Shown here: positions 41,005 through 49,253 of the stretch, one piece after another
How the letters are laid out: each line of letters opens with the position of its first letter
How positions within the stretch are numbered: position 1 is the stretch's first letter
NCBI RefSeq assembly: GCF_025359345.1
Contig: NZ_JANYGQ010000026.1
Location: 124,001-188,000, forward strand
Length of the DNA: 64,000 nucleotides
DNA from: Mucilaginibacter sp.
Lineage (GTDB): Bacteria; Bacteroidota; Bacteroidia; Sphingobacteriales; Sphingobacteriaceae
Direction: 5' to 3'
The notes under the pieces: generated by a model
Database searches by the model: none
What the model was told of the DNA's origin: nothing
The model's input: the letters and a program-made list of their open reading frames with translations, nothing else
Translations under genes and position numbers: made by a program

Positions 41005-43287
41005 CTAAAAATCAATTTTAAATAAGCTATTGATATTTTTATGCTGATAACGTTTTTCGACTTTTCTCTTTGTACCAGGCAAATCCTCAAATCCATGCAG
41101 CAACAACTGGATGTGGCTGAACTTTGATTTAAATGATCCCTCGGCTTCTGAAAATGTAACCGTTCTTTTAGCCGGGTTAAAAGTTATTTCCCGTTTATTA
41201 TAATCTCCGTTTTCGTAATCGTAAGATGTTCCGTCATCCTCATAATAAACAAAACTACAAACCTCGCTACCGTACCAAACATTAAGTTCCAATATGCCAT
41301 CGCCTTTTTCATTGGTGCTTTGCACTATGTTTTGCATGGGGATAATTGCTCCGGCTTTTATAAACACAGGAAGGTCGGTTAAGGGTGTATCAACATTGTA
41401 GACTTGTCCGCCGGCATATTTTTCCCCGCTGCTGAGCCGGTACCAATTACCTGAAGGCAGGTAAACTTCAGCAGTAAGTTGGGTGCTTTCTACCGGGGCT
41501 ACTAAAACGCTGTCGCCGAATAAAAATTGGTTGTGGTATTTTACATCGTACACGTTTTCATCATGCGTATGATCAATAGCAAGCGTACGGCTAAGTGGTA
41601 TGCCGGTTTTGTGCGATTGGTAAAAACCGGAATAGATATAAGGCAGTAAACGGTAGCGCAGTTCGATATCCTTTTTGATAATGGCCATGTTCTTTTTGCC
41701 CCATTGCCACGGTTCGCGCATAATGGTGCCCTGCATGGCATGGTTACGGAACATGGGGGTAAAGACACCCAGTGAATTCCAGCGTGCCATGAGTTCGGGA
41801 GTTGGATCGCCGGTAAAACCGCCGATATCAACGCCAACGAAAGACATGCCTGTAATACCCAAACTGCTCACCATGCGCTGGCCCATCAGCATGTGCTCAT
41901 CGTAAGCAGAGTTATCACCCGTCCACACCGCCGAATAGCGCTGTGTGCCGGCATAAGCTGCTCGTGTAAGTATAAATGGCCGTTTGTCGCCTAAAATCTT
42001 CCTTGTGCCTTCGTATGTGGCGCGCGCCATTTGCATGCCGTACGCGTTCCTTACCTCGGGCATAAATTTATCGCCAAACTTTACCAGCCAGGGCATGTTC
42101 TGACCCCAGGCCGCGGGTTCGTTCATATCGTTCCAGAACCCTTCGACGCCGGGTTCGGTTAATGCAGTAAAAGCTGCACCCCACCATTCGCGCACATCGT
42201 CCCGAAAGAAGTCGGGGAAATGACAGCGGCCGGGCCAAACATCGGCAGTATAGTTTTCGCCGTTGGGATATTTGGCAAAGTAATCTTTATCGACCCCTTC
42301 ATCATATTGCTTGTAACCATCTTCAATCTTGATCCCGGGATCTACAATAATAACTAGGCGAAAATTCATAGCTTTTAGCTTAGCAATAAATGCTTTCGGG
42401 TTGGGGAAAGTCTCCTTATTCCACGTGAATATTTTAAATCCGTGCATGTAATCTATGTCGCAATACATCACATCGGCCGGGATTTTTTCTTTGCAGAAAC
42501 GTTGTGCAATATCCAATACCTCGGCAGCGCTCATATAACTCCAGCGGCATTGCTGGTAACCCAGGCTCCACAACGGCGGCATTTCCATTCTGCCGGTTAG
42601 CCAGGTGTAATCTTCAATTATTTTTGCCACGCTTTGGGAACCGAAAAAGTAATAGTTCATATCGCCACCATCGGCGTCAAACCAGCTCATTTGTTCGTCG
42701 GTAGTAGCGCCAAAATCGAAATAGCTTTTATGCGTGTTATCAAAAAATAGCCCATAGGTAAGACCGCTATGGATGCCGATAAAAAAGGGGAAGGTTTTGT
42801 ATAACGGGTCGCTTTTGGTATCGTGCAAGGCTGCATCAGTGTTCCAGTTGGTAAAGCTGCTGCCGCGCTTGTCGAGGTTGCCGGTCTTTTCACCCAGGCC
42901 GATAAACTTTTCATCGGCGTACAGCTTTCGGTAGTTGATTACCCGCTCGCCCTGCCAGTTGATGCCGAAGCGCTCATCATCTTTGCTTAGTTCTTTGTCA
43001 TCGGCAGTATAAAAATTGAGACGGAGTGGAGATTTGTTGATACGGAGTTTTAATAGCGACGTAGTTATAACGATTTCATCTGTGGTTTCCGAATAATCAA
43101 GTTGGCCTGCCGGGCTTTGTATAACTGCGAAAGAAGGATCTGTTTCATCAAATGCCTTGCTGACGTTGACCCGGATGACGGAATCGCTGTAAACCCAGAT
43201 GCGGGCGGTTGCCTCTGGAGTTTTTATGAGGAGGTGGTTAGTGCTATTTTTTACGCTTTCAATATTTCCGATGATTTCAAGTTGCAT
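41005..43287 (-). CDS. GH31 family alpha-glucosidase
   Basis: 760 residues, no signal peptide, so probably cytoplasmic. It hydrolyses alpha-linked glucosides (or related xylosides) from the non-reducing end with retention. An N-terminal beta-sandwich (1-220, with GLGEKTGNLDKRG) leads to the TIM barrel. The barrel carries the GH31 signature GFWNDMNEPA with nucleophile Asp387, and the acid/base region WTGDNSAYDEHM with Asp458. PLWSLGYQQCRWSY and GVDIGGF are also typical. C-terminal beta domains follow (YEDDGTSYDYENGDY). Its stop lies 22 bp before the HicB start. Exact specificity is not readable. Confidence 0.95.
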   Translation of the reverse strand: MQLEIIGNIESVKNSTNHLLIKTPEATARIWVYSDSVIRVNVSKAFDETDPSFAVIQSPAGQLDYSETTDEIVITTSLLKLRINKSPLRLNFYTADDKELSKDDERFGINWQGERVINYRKLYADEKFIGLGEKTGNLDKRGSSFTNWNTDAALHDTKSDPLYKTFPFFIGIHSGLTYGLFFDNTHKSYFDFGATTDEQMSWFDADGGDMNYYFFGSQSVAKIIEDYTWLTGRMEMPPLWSLGYQQCRWSYMSAAEVLDIAQRFCKEKIPADVMYCDIDYMHGFKIFTWNKETFPNPKAFIAKLKAMNFRLVIIVDPGIKIEDGYKQYDEGVDKDYFAKYPNGENYTADVWPGRCHFPDFFRDDVREWWGAAFTALTEPGVEGFWNDMNEPAAWGQNMPWLVKFGDKFMPEVRNAYGMQMARATYEGTRKILGDKRPFILTRAAYAGTQRYSAVWTGDNSAYDEHMLMGQRMVSSLGITGMSFVGVDIGGFTGDPTPELMARWNSLGVFTPMFRNHAMQGTIMREPWQWGKKNMAIIKKDIELRYRLLPYIYSGFYQSHKTGIPLSRTLAIDHTHDENVYDVKYHNQFLFGDSVLVAPVESTQLTAEVYLPSGNWYRLSSGEKYAGGQVYNVDTPLTDLPVFIKAGAIIPMQNIVQSTNEKGDGILELNVWYGSEVCSFVYYEDDGTSYDYENGDYNKREITFNPAKRTVTFSEAEGSFKSKFSHIQLLLHGFEDLPGTKRKVEKRYQHKNINSLFKIDF

Positions 43288-43363
43288 AATTTATCCTAAT
43301 TACTTTACCGTATAATAGGTAACCACTAAATTGAGATAACGTTTTCCGGATTGGGATATATTT

Positions 43364-43397
43364 AAAAACAAAAAATCCCGCCATAAAGCAGGATTTT
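43364..43397 (-). terminator. Terminator of the nucleotidyltransferase gene
   Basis: Read on the minus strand: AAAATCCTGC, loop TTTATG, GCGGGATTTT, then U-rich. Ten pairs with one G-U. It lies 20 nt beyond the stop codon of the gene at 43418. Confidence 0.8.
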
Positions 43398-43417
43398 AAT
43401 ATCAAAAGAAAGGACTT

Positions 43418-44320
43418 TTATGCCCACAAATTAGCTGGATAAGTACCGTTCTCCACCAAATCCGAAATGCATTTTTGTACAATTGGTTTATCCTCTTTAT
43501 AAGTAACGCCAAACCATTTTGATGCGGTTGGGATAACTTTAAAAGATGCCTCGCCGCTTTTAATCAAATTGTCGGCTACTATCGGGATAAAAAATTCTGA
43601 TTTTGGGTTGTTTTCATTTGCTGCCACAAAATCCCTGAACATTTGTTCGCTTTGTTTGAACACAGCAGGAGTAAAGCCCCAGAAGTTCATTGACACGCGG
43701 GTATCGCTGCTTAGGTCGTGCTCGCCGGTTGCATCCCTGTAAGCTACGCTGCCGTCAGGCTTAAAGTAAACTTCGGTACGCTCGTTAATTTCAATCATAT
43801 TGCCGGCATCATCAACTTTACATACACCGCGCGATACGGTTCCGTAATCAGATAAAGTCCTGTCGATCTGGTAGCCGATTAGTGAATAAGTATCGTCGGT
43901 TACTTCGGTGGTTAAAAACTTCGCCATTTTTTCGAACGAATCGTAACCGTAAAAGTCATCAGCATTAATAACGCAAAAAGGCTCGTGCACCTGGTTGCGG
44001 GCAGCTAATACAGCATGGGCGGTTCCCCAAGGCTTGGCGCGTTCAATTTCTTTATCGATACCAAAAGGCTTCAGATCGAAATTTTGGAAAACATAATCAG
44101 TTTCTATAAGTCCTTTTAATTTCGGCTCAAAAATCGCTTTGAAATTATCCTGGAATTCTTCTTTAATAATAAAGCTAACTTTCCCGAAGCCGGCTTTAAT
44201 TGCATCATAAATTGAATAATCAATTATAGTTTCGCCATTGGGGCCAAAGCCGTCAACTTGTTTCATGCTGCCGTAGCGGCTGGCCATACCGGCGGCCAAT
44301 ATTAATAATGTAGGTTTCAT
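43418..44320 (-). CDS. Sugar nucleotidyltransferase-like protein (GT-A fold)
   Basis: 300 residues. The start LLILAAGMASRYGSMKQVDGFGPNGE is the NTP-binding loop of sugar-phosphate nucleotidylyltransferases. NADDFYGYDSF carries the metal-binding Asp pair, and DYGTVSRGVCKVDD and ETDYVFQNFDLKPFGI are as in family members. It would transfer a nucleoside monophosphate to a sugar phosphate. It lacks an obvious C-terminal left-handed helix domain. No pathway genes are beside it, so the sugar is undefined. Separate from the M42 gene by 103 nt, on the same strand. Confidence 0.85.
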   Translation of the reverse strand: MKPTLLILAAGMASRYGSMKQVDGFGPNGETIIDYSIYDAIKAGFGKVSFIIKEEFQDNFKAIFEPKLKGLIETDYVFQNFDLKPFGIDKEIERAKPWGTAHAVLAARNQVHEPFCVINADDFYGYDSFEKMAKFLTTEVTDDTYSLIGYQIDRTLSDYGTVSRGVCKVDDAGNMIEINERTEVYFKPDGSVAYRDATGEHDLSSDTRVSMNFWGFTPAVFKQSEQMFRDFVAANENNPKSEFFIPIVADNLIKSGEASFKVIPTASKWFGVTYKEDKPIVQKCISDLVENGTYPANLWA

Positions 44321-44423
44321 AGTTTATTACTGGGCACAATAAATAAATGTAAATATGACGGTTTTATTTTAAATATCCTGTTAAATAATGGTTATCAACA
44401 ATAATTGTTTTGCCGAAGCCGAT

Positions 44424-45548
44424 TTATTTGATGTACCTGAAATCTTGTCCTGCTTTAATATTCAACAGCGTTTCGTAGATCAAACGGATAACGTTATCGA
44501 CGTCCTCTTTGTGTATCATCTCGACCGTAGTATGCATATAACGCAATGGCAGCGAGATCAATGCTGATGGCACGCCATCGTTTGAGTAGGCAAAGGCATC
44601 CGTATCAGTACCTGTTGAACGTGATGACGCCTGGCGCTGGAAAGGGATACCCGCTTTATTGGCCGACTCAATCAATAACTTGTTTAAATTATTCTGCACC
44701 GCAGGCGCATAGGATACTACCGGACCACGACCACAAGCCAAATCGCCCTGGGTGATCTTATTGATCATTGGCGTCTGGGTGTCATGCGTAACATCGGTAA
44801 CAATGGCAACGTTTGGTTTAATATGGTGCGCAATCATTTCTGCGCCACGAAGGCCAATTTCTTCCTGTACGGCATTTACAATGTATAAGCCAAACGGAAG
44901 GGTTACTTTATTTTCTTTCAGCAAACGGGCAACCTCGGCAATCATAAAGCCACCGGCGCGGTTATCAAGCGCACGGCCAACATAATAGCGGTTGTTGAGT
45001 ATCATAAACTCGTCTTCGTAAGTTATTACGCAACCTACGTGGATACCCAGTTTTTCAACTTCTTCTTTGCTGGTGCAGCCGCAATCTAAAAAGATGTTTT
45101 TAAGGGTAGGGGCCTCTTCCTTTTCGCCCGCGCTGCGGGTGTGGATAGCCGGCCAGCCGAATACAGCCTTCACTATGCCGTTATCCGTATGGATGTCAAC
45201 CCTTTTTGAGGGCGCTATCTGGTGGTCGGAGCCGCCGTTGCGGATAACATATATCAAACCATCGCTGGTAATGTAATTTACAAACCACGATATTTCGTCG
45301 GCATGAGCCTCAATAACTACTTTGTAAGGCGCATCTTTATTGATGATACCTACGGCGGTGCCATAGTTATCTACATAATGGTCATCAATATAAGGCTTTA
45401 AATATTCGAGCCATAATTCCTGGCCTTTCCATTCAAAACCGGTAGGCGAGGGGTTATTAATATATTTTTCGAAAAATGCAAGGGAAGCATCGGTTACAAC
45501 AGCAATGTGCTTTGGGGCTTCGGGTGTTTCGGATTGTTTTTTAGCCAT
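44424..45548 (-). CDS. M42 family aminopeptidase
   Basis: 374 residues, cytoplasmic. Di-zinc exopeptidase of the tetrahedral-aminopeptidase/glutamyl aminopeptidase group. It has the M42 landmarks: VIEAHADEISWFV (His, Asp), RALDNRAGGFMIAE (bridging Asp), VNAVQEEIGLRGAEMI (catalytic Glu-Glu), TDVTHDTQTP (Asp) and the C-terminal PLRYMHTTVEMIHKEDVD (His). Older annotations call such proteins endoglucanase M; peptide cleavage is the accepted activity. Followed by the nucleotidyltransferase gene on the same strand. Confidence 0.95.
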   Translation of the reverse strand: MAKKQSETPEAPKHIAVVTDASLAFFEKYINNPSPTGFEWKGQELWLEYLKPYIDDHYVDNYGTAVGIINKDAPYKVVIEAHADEISWFVNYITSDGLIYVIRNGGSDHQIAPSKRVDIHTDNGIVKAVFGWPAIHTRSAGEKEEAPTLKNIFLDCGCTSKEEVEKLGIHVGCVITYEDEFMILNNRYYVGRALDNRAGGFMIAEVARLLKENKVTLPFGLYIVNAVQEEIGLRGAEMIAHHIKPNVAIVTDVTHDTQTPMINKITQGDLACGRGPVVSYAPAVQNNLNKLLIESANKAGIPFQRQASSRSTGTDTDAFAYSNDGVPSALISLPLRYMHTTVEMIHKEDVDNVIRLIYETLLNIKAGQDFRYIK

Positions 45549-45724
45549 ATTTTTAATAACTGCTCCTGGTAGAAGAGGCAGGCAAATATAGTAAATGGTT
45601 GATTAAGTTGATTAAGTGAGTAGTTGTAATTTAGCTAATTGATTCATTTATAGAACCGATGCTGGTTAATATTAATTGTGCTAATATTTATCCCTTCCTT
45701 AACACCGACTTTACATAACAACTG

Positions 45725-45809
45725 TTCCTTTGCGGCGAGTAAATTTTTTAATAATAAGGTCAGTTTAGTTAGTTAAGTAAGCCTGGTGCAAGACCGGGCT
45801 TACTTTTTT
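45725..45809 (+). ncRNA. Candidate short RNA: -7 box followed by terminator
   Basis: TTCCTTTG (45725-45732) is one base off TAnnTTTG. About 50 nt later AAGCCTGGT (45779-45787), loop GCAAG, ACCGGGCTT (45793-45801) and ACTTTTTT form a strong intrinsic terminator. No frame lies between them, and the next gene starts 47 nt further on. This could be a small RNA of about 70 nt or a leader attenuator for the DUF6340 gene at 45856. The terminator is well supported; the transcript is inferred. Confidence 0.4.
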
Positions 45810-45855
45810 CACAACAGTTTCATGTTAAAAGTATACTTTAGACGTTTATAGAGCA

Positions 45856-46758
45856 ATGAAACTATTGAAGCCCATTTTTGCCGCTATTTTTTTGTTTGTA
45901 ACTACCTGTGCTGCTGCGCAAAGCGTTGATGTATCGGTGAACTATGCAGCAAAATATTTCCTGAAGCCCGATACCAATACGGTTGTGGTAATAAACCAGT
46001 TTAACCCCACGCAATTAAGCGGAAATAAAAAGACAGTAGCCGTACTTAAAGAAGCGGCTTACGCAGCAATTAGTCACGCTGCCTTTCAACTTGGCGCGCT
46101 GCCGCATACTAAGATTATAAATATTGTTGATTCAGTTGCGTTGGCCCCTAACACCGACTCGATAAAACAAATAGCGGCAAAATACCATGCTAATTACGTT
46201 TTGGCATTGAAAAACTTTTCGGCAAAAATTACCCTGTTTGAGATAGGTAGTAATGAAACAACATACAACACCAATTCGACCGCTGATTTTATGCTGTACG
46301 AGGACAACGGGATTTTTTACCGCAAGTTAAGCGGAAAAGCCGAAGACCCGTTGGAGCAGACCGTAAACGCAGGTATAATAGCTTCCCTGATTTTCCAGCC
46401 GACTATAAAAGGGCATAAGAGCGAAGTGAAGGCCGCAGCACAGCACGCAGCGGAGAACGCCCTGCAGGATTTCTTCCCTTTTTACATCACCCACACCCGG
46501 CCATTGTTCGACGATAAATTTTTGAGGCCGATAAACCAGGAAATAATTGCCGGCAATTTTGACAAGGCCGACAGCCTTCTGCAACCCTATTTGGTGGACC
46601 CTGATGTGAAAATAGCATCAAAAGCGGCCTATACCCTTGCCATCATATACGAATCGGAGAATAACCTGGAAGATGCTACCGATATGGCAGAAGAATCGAA
46701 TAGTAAAAATAAGAATAGCTATGCCACGGCTATGCTGGCCGATTTGAAAGAGGAGTAA
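45856..46758 (+). CDS. DUF6340-like secreted protein, paralogue 1
   Basis: 300 residues with a signal peptide (MKLLKPIFAAIFLFVTTCAAA, cleavage before Q). It shares its full length with the protein at 55072: TVVVINQF near residue 45, NTDSIKQIAAKYHANYVLAL, YEDNGIFYRKLSG, YITHTRPLFDDKFLRP, a FDKADSLLQPYL repeat-like helix, KIASKAAYTLAIIYESEN and a closing YATAMLADLKEE. The C-terminal third reads as TPR-like helices. DUF6340 proteins are envelope proteins of Bacteroidota with no known function. A terminator-like hairpin lies in its leader, and an array of palindromic repeats starts 18 bp after its stop. Confidence 0.75.
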   Translation: MKLLKPIFAAIFLFVTTCAAAQSVDVSVNYAAKYFLKPDTNTVVVINQFNPTQLSGNKKTVAVLKEAAYAAISHAAFQLGALPHTKIINIVDSVALAPNTDSIKQIAAKYHANYVLALKNFSAKITLFEIGSNETTYNTNSTADFMLYEDNGIFYRKLSGKAEDPLEQTVNAGIIASLIFQPTIKGHKSEVKAAAQHAAENALQDFFPFYITHTRPLFDDKFLRPINQEIIAGNFDKADSLLQPYLVDPDVKIASKAAYTLAIIYESENNLEDATDMAEESNSKNKNSYATAMLADLKEE

Positions 46759-46776
46759 GCATGGTATTGCGGGCTA

Positions 46777-46813
46777 AGCGTTCCATTTTTGCACGCGGAA
46801 CACCCCGAACGCT
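46777..46813. repeat. AGCGTTCC palindrome (family D), copy 1
   Basis: AGCGTTCC, ATTTTTGCACGC, GGAACACCCC, GAACGCT: two nested inverted repeats (AGCGTTC/GAACGCT and GTTCC/GGAAC). Followed by ATGAAACATGCTGATTATCAA. Confidence 0.85.
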
Positions 46814-46914
46814 ATGAAACATGCTGATTATCAAATACTTCAATTTTTACCTGTTTATAATCGATTGACAGTCAAATAATTAAACATTTTTCGGGGAGTT
46901 CTCTCCACATTTTT

Positions 46915-46951
46915 AGCGTTCCATTTTTGTACGCGGAACACCCCGAACGCT
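46915..46951. repeat. AGCGTTCC palindrome (family D), copy 2
   Basis: Same 37-nt core as copy 1, 138 bp further on. The tail GCTGATTATCAAT is paired with ATAATCAGGCG about 60 nt later, so each unit is longer than the core. Confidence 0.85.
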
Positions 46952-47072
46952 GTGAAGTATGCTGATTATCAATTATGTCAATAATTAGGCCTGCGTAAAT
47001 ATTTAATAATCAGGCGTTACGTATTTAGTTAGGAGGATTTTTTTGATGATTTTTCAGTTTTAACTCCGGCTA

Positions 47073-47109
47073 AGCGTTCCATTTTTGCACGCGGAACACC
47101 CCGAACGCT
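47073..47109. repeat. AGCGTTCC palindrome (family D), copy 3
   Basis: Same core, 158 bp after copy 2. The stretch to about 47190 aligns with the stretch after copy 2 (GATTATCAATTA, GGCC, AATATTT, AGGCGTT), so the unit is about 130-160 bp. Confidence 0.85.
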
Positions 47110-47189
47110 GTGGAATATGTTGATTATCAATTAAGTCGCTATTTTGGCCCGTGTGAATATTTGATAAAAGGCGTTTCATATTTCAATCG

Positions 47190-47492
47190 GTGCGATTTTT
47201 TAGATGGGCGAAGGGGCGTTAAGTGCCGCCGCAGCTTAGCAGGCAGCCGGCATAGTTTGTTACCTGTCAGCTGCGCACGGGTCACCTTTGCCCTGCAGGC
47301 CACGTCGTCAGACTCGCGCGAGAAGAGGACTTGATCCGCATAAAAATCATTTGTTTGCGTCAGCGCCCTGCTGAGGTTACTAGATTAAAGTTAGTGGATT
47401 ATCTTTCCGATGTTGTAAAATACCTCTCGTAAGCGGAACACTTACACCTGTTGGGTTCAAGTTGGACGATTGAACCAGACAGAGAGAACCAA
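47190..47492. other. GC-richer intergenic stretch, no gene
   Basis: About 300 bp after the repeat array. It contains TTACCTGTCAGCTGCGC...GGGTCACC (47265-47290), similar to the interior of the MITE-like element at 7867. GGTTCAA and TTGAACC at about 47454-47478 form a hairpin. No tRNA fold could be built around it and no reading frame is convincing. Confidence 0.5.
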
Positions 47493-47789
47493 TTATGATT
47501 TAAACCCGTCCGGTTTCCTTTTCGTATGGAAAACCGAAGTAATAAATACGGTGTTTAAATTATCATCGTACCAAAAAACAATAACGTAGGGGAATTTATT
47601 TAATGGGGTAAAACGCAAATCGGTGTCGTATCTCTTCGCGTACAATTTCGGATTCAAATCGATGAATTGTAGCGAGAATCTTAGTTCCTTTCTGAATTTA
47701 GCTGAAAGACCTACTTGTTGTTTCTCGTACCATTCACAAGCATCAATTACTTCAAGTTCTGCCCGCTTTAATAATTTAATTGTAGGCAC
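47493..47789 (-). CDS. ParE/RelE superfamily toxin
   Basis: 98 residues. ParE-like pattern: IKLLKRAELEVIDACEWYEKQQVGLSAKFRKELRFSLQFIDLNPKLYAKRYDTDLRFTPLNKFPYVIVFWYDDNLNTVFITSVFHTKRKP. The FHTKR(K)P ending and the E-x-x-WYE helix are typical. ParE members poison gyrase, RelE members cut mRNA; the lack of the RelE catalytic set favours ParE type. It overlaps its antitoxin by 14 nt. The pair lies within the family D repeat region. Confidence 0.88.
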   Translation of the reverse strand: MPTIKLLKRAELEVIDACEWYEKQQVGLSAKFRKELRFSLQFIDLNPKLYAKRYDTDLRFTPLNKFPYVIVFWYDDNLNTVFITSVFHTKRKPDGFKS

Positions 47790-48003
47790 CGTTCAGGTCT
47801 TCTTCTATGTCTTTCCAATCGCGCGCAGTTGTTTTACCGTCAATAAAGTCTTGTTTTGATTTTAAAAAGCTTTTTATCTCTGCTTCGTTAAAGCTATAAT
47901 CGGCACTTGCATCTACGATATAAGACAATTCGAAACGGTCTAATGCTTCTTGCACAGCCGCCAAATCTTTATCATCTGGTATGTTTACAGTTAATATCGT
48001 CAT
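47776..48003 (-). CDS. Antitoxin of the ParE-type pair
   Basis: About 75 residues from the MTILTVNIP start at 48003. The frame opens 42 nt earlier, but the extra residues look unlike the family. ILTVNIPDDKDLAAVQEALDRFELSYIVDASADYSFNEAEIKSFLKSKQDFIDGKTTARDWKDIEEDLN matches small Bacteroidota antitoxins encoded before ParE-like genes, with an N-terminal beta strand that may form a dimer and a C-terminal toxin-binding helix. Antitoxin first, toxin second, overlapping by 14 nt. Confidence 0.8.
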   Translation of the reverse strand: MTILTVNIPDDKDLAAVQEALDRFELSYIVDASADYSFNEAEIKSFLKSKQDFIDGKTTARDWKDIEEDLNGAYN

Positions 48004-48151
48004 ACCCAAAGTTACAAAAGAAAAAATCAAATTTTGAGACGCCAATTAAAATAGGAAAATCAGCAAAATTGAAACTTCTTCCGCCGGTTTAAGCGGGAAG
48101 CTGTACCGGCGGGGGATTTACTTTGTGATTTTTCCGCCATGACTCCGGCTA

Positions 48152-48188
48152 AGCGTTCTATTTTTGCACGCGGAACACCCCGAACGCT
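48152..48188. repeat. AGCGTTCC palindrome (family D), copy 4
   Basis: AGCGTTCT with one change, otherwise the same core as copies 1-3, followed by ATGAAACATGCTGATTATCAGG. It lies on the other side of the toxin-antitoxin pair, so the pair is bracketed by the family. Confidence 0.85.
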
Positions 48189-48262
48189 ATGAAACATGCT
48201 GATTATCAGGTGTTCCATTTTTAGCCAGGATATTTTTTTATGATAATTTTTTCGTTTTAGCC

Positions 48263-48946
48263 CTATTGCCGCTGCTTCCCGCCATTCTCGGCCAGATTCG
48301 AGGAATAGTCTTTCTGAATCTTTTCCACCATAAAAATGCTGTCTGCTTGAGTACGCGAGATCGTTTTATTGTTCATCCCCGCTTCGTACCTATAACTGGT
48401 TGAATCGACGCTTCCTGATTTAGAAAAATATGTACTTATGCTAACATATCTGTCAACACTATCGGCATGCTTAAGGTTATAGAAATCTTCTTCGAATTCA
48501 AGCCGGTGCAGCGAGTCGAGAAATATACTTTTATTTTGATGACCAATTGTGTTGCCTTTTTTACGCCATTCAGCATCGCGACCGCCGTAATAAGATGATT
48601 CCCAATTAGCCGGGATAACCGGTATGCCGAATTTAGTGCGCTTTGCGTTGAATGCGGGCCCATATTTAGCGAGCTGCAACTTATTTTGGTGGTCGTTGTA
48701 ATTTCTGCGCAGGTTAAAAAAGGAAATCCATACCATATAAAATGCCAGGTAAGCCACTTGGCCCCAATTGGGACTGCGCCAACTTTTTATGGTTTGCCAC
48801 GAAAGTACCAAAGCAAGCAACGGGAGAAATATCGCCTCAAACTGGTTATCAATACCATACTCCCATATCGCTACGGCCAGCAACCAAATAATAACTACGC
48901 CCATACAGATGCGGTAGAGAATTATTTTAAGCTTAGTCGTATCCAT
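48263..48946 (-). CDS. Hypothetical membrane protein
   Basis: 227 residues. Three membrane segments near the N-terminus (about 9-28, 36-52 and 63-80; IILYRICMGVVIIWLLAVAIWEYG first). A soluble domain of about 145 residues follows, rich in Ser, Tyr and Asp (VPIIPANWESSYYGGRD-type segment, HRLEFEEDFYNLKHADSVDRYVSISTYFSKSG). No family recognised. Stands alone; 307 bp of non-coding DNA separates it from the peptidase gene at 49254. Confidence 0.62.
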   Translation of the reverse strand: MDTTKLKIILYRICMGVVIIWLLAVAIWEYGIDNQFEAIFLPLLALVLSWQTIKSWRSPNWGQVAYLAFYMVWISFFNLRRNYNDHQNKLQLAKYGPAFNAKRTKFGIPVIPANWESSYYGGRDAEWRKKGNTIGHQNKSIFLDSLHRLEFEEDFYNLKHADSVDRYVSISTYFSKSGSVDSTSYRYEAGMNNKTISRTQADSIFMVEKIQKDYSSNLAENGGKQRQ

Positions 48947-49253
48947 TGCTGTAAAATGGTTTGGTTACACAATGATAATAAAAACGTTGAGCATTTCCAG
49001 TTCAGGAGAGAGTCTTGTTCGACGTCCAGATCTGTTGGGGGGCTGAAAGGTAATAACTGTGCTTGTGCTATTGATTGGGAAAAATATCACTTAGTTAACC
49101 TATCTAATGATTACTTAGCATGCAGGCCACAAGTCGGAATGCTTGCGGCTACTAACAGGGAAGCTAATCAACTAATTGCCGGCCCAGCAAAAGGATAAAC
49201 AATTTTTACGCAACACAGCATAAATTTAGATATTCTGATGTTTAAACCCGTTT

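Noticed and set aside
46777-47109. Regularly spaced repeats considered as a CRISPR array
   Set aside because: Only three units, 37-nt palindromic cores, spacers of about 100-120 bp that are themselves related, and no cas genes.
47454-47478. GGTTCAA...TTGAACC considered as a tRNA T-arm
   Set aside because: The loop is too long and no acceptor, D or anticodon arms can be built around it.
48686-49198. 170-codon frame antisense to the membrane protein gene and into the gap before 49254
   Set aside because: The first half mirrors the real minus-strand gene; the second half shows no domain and no independent start.
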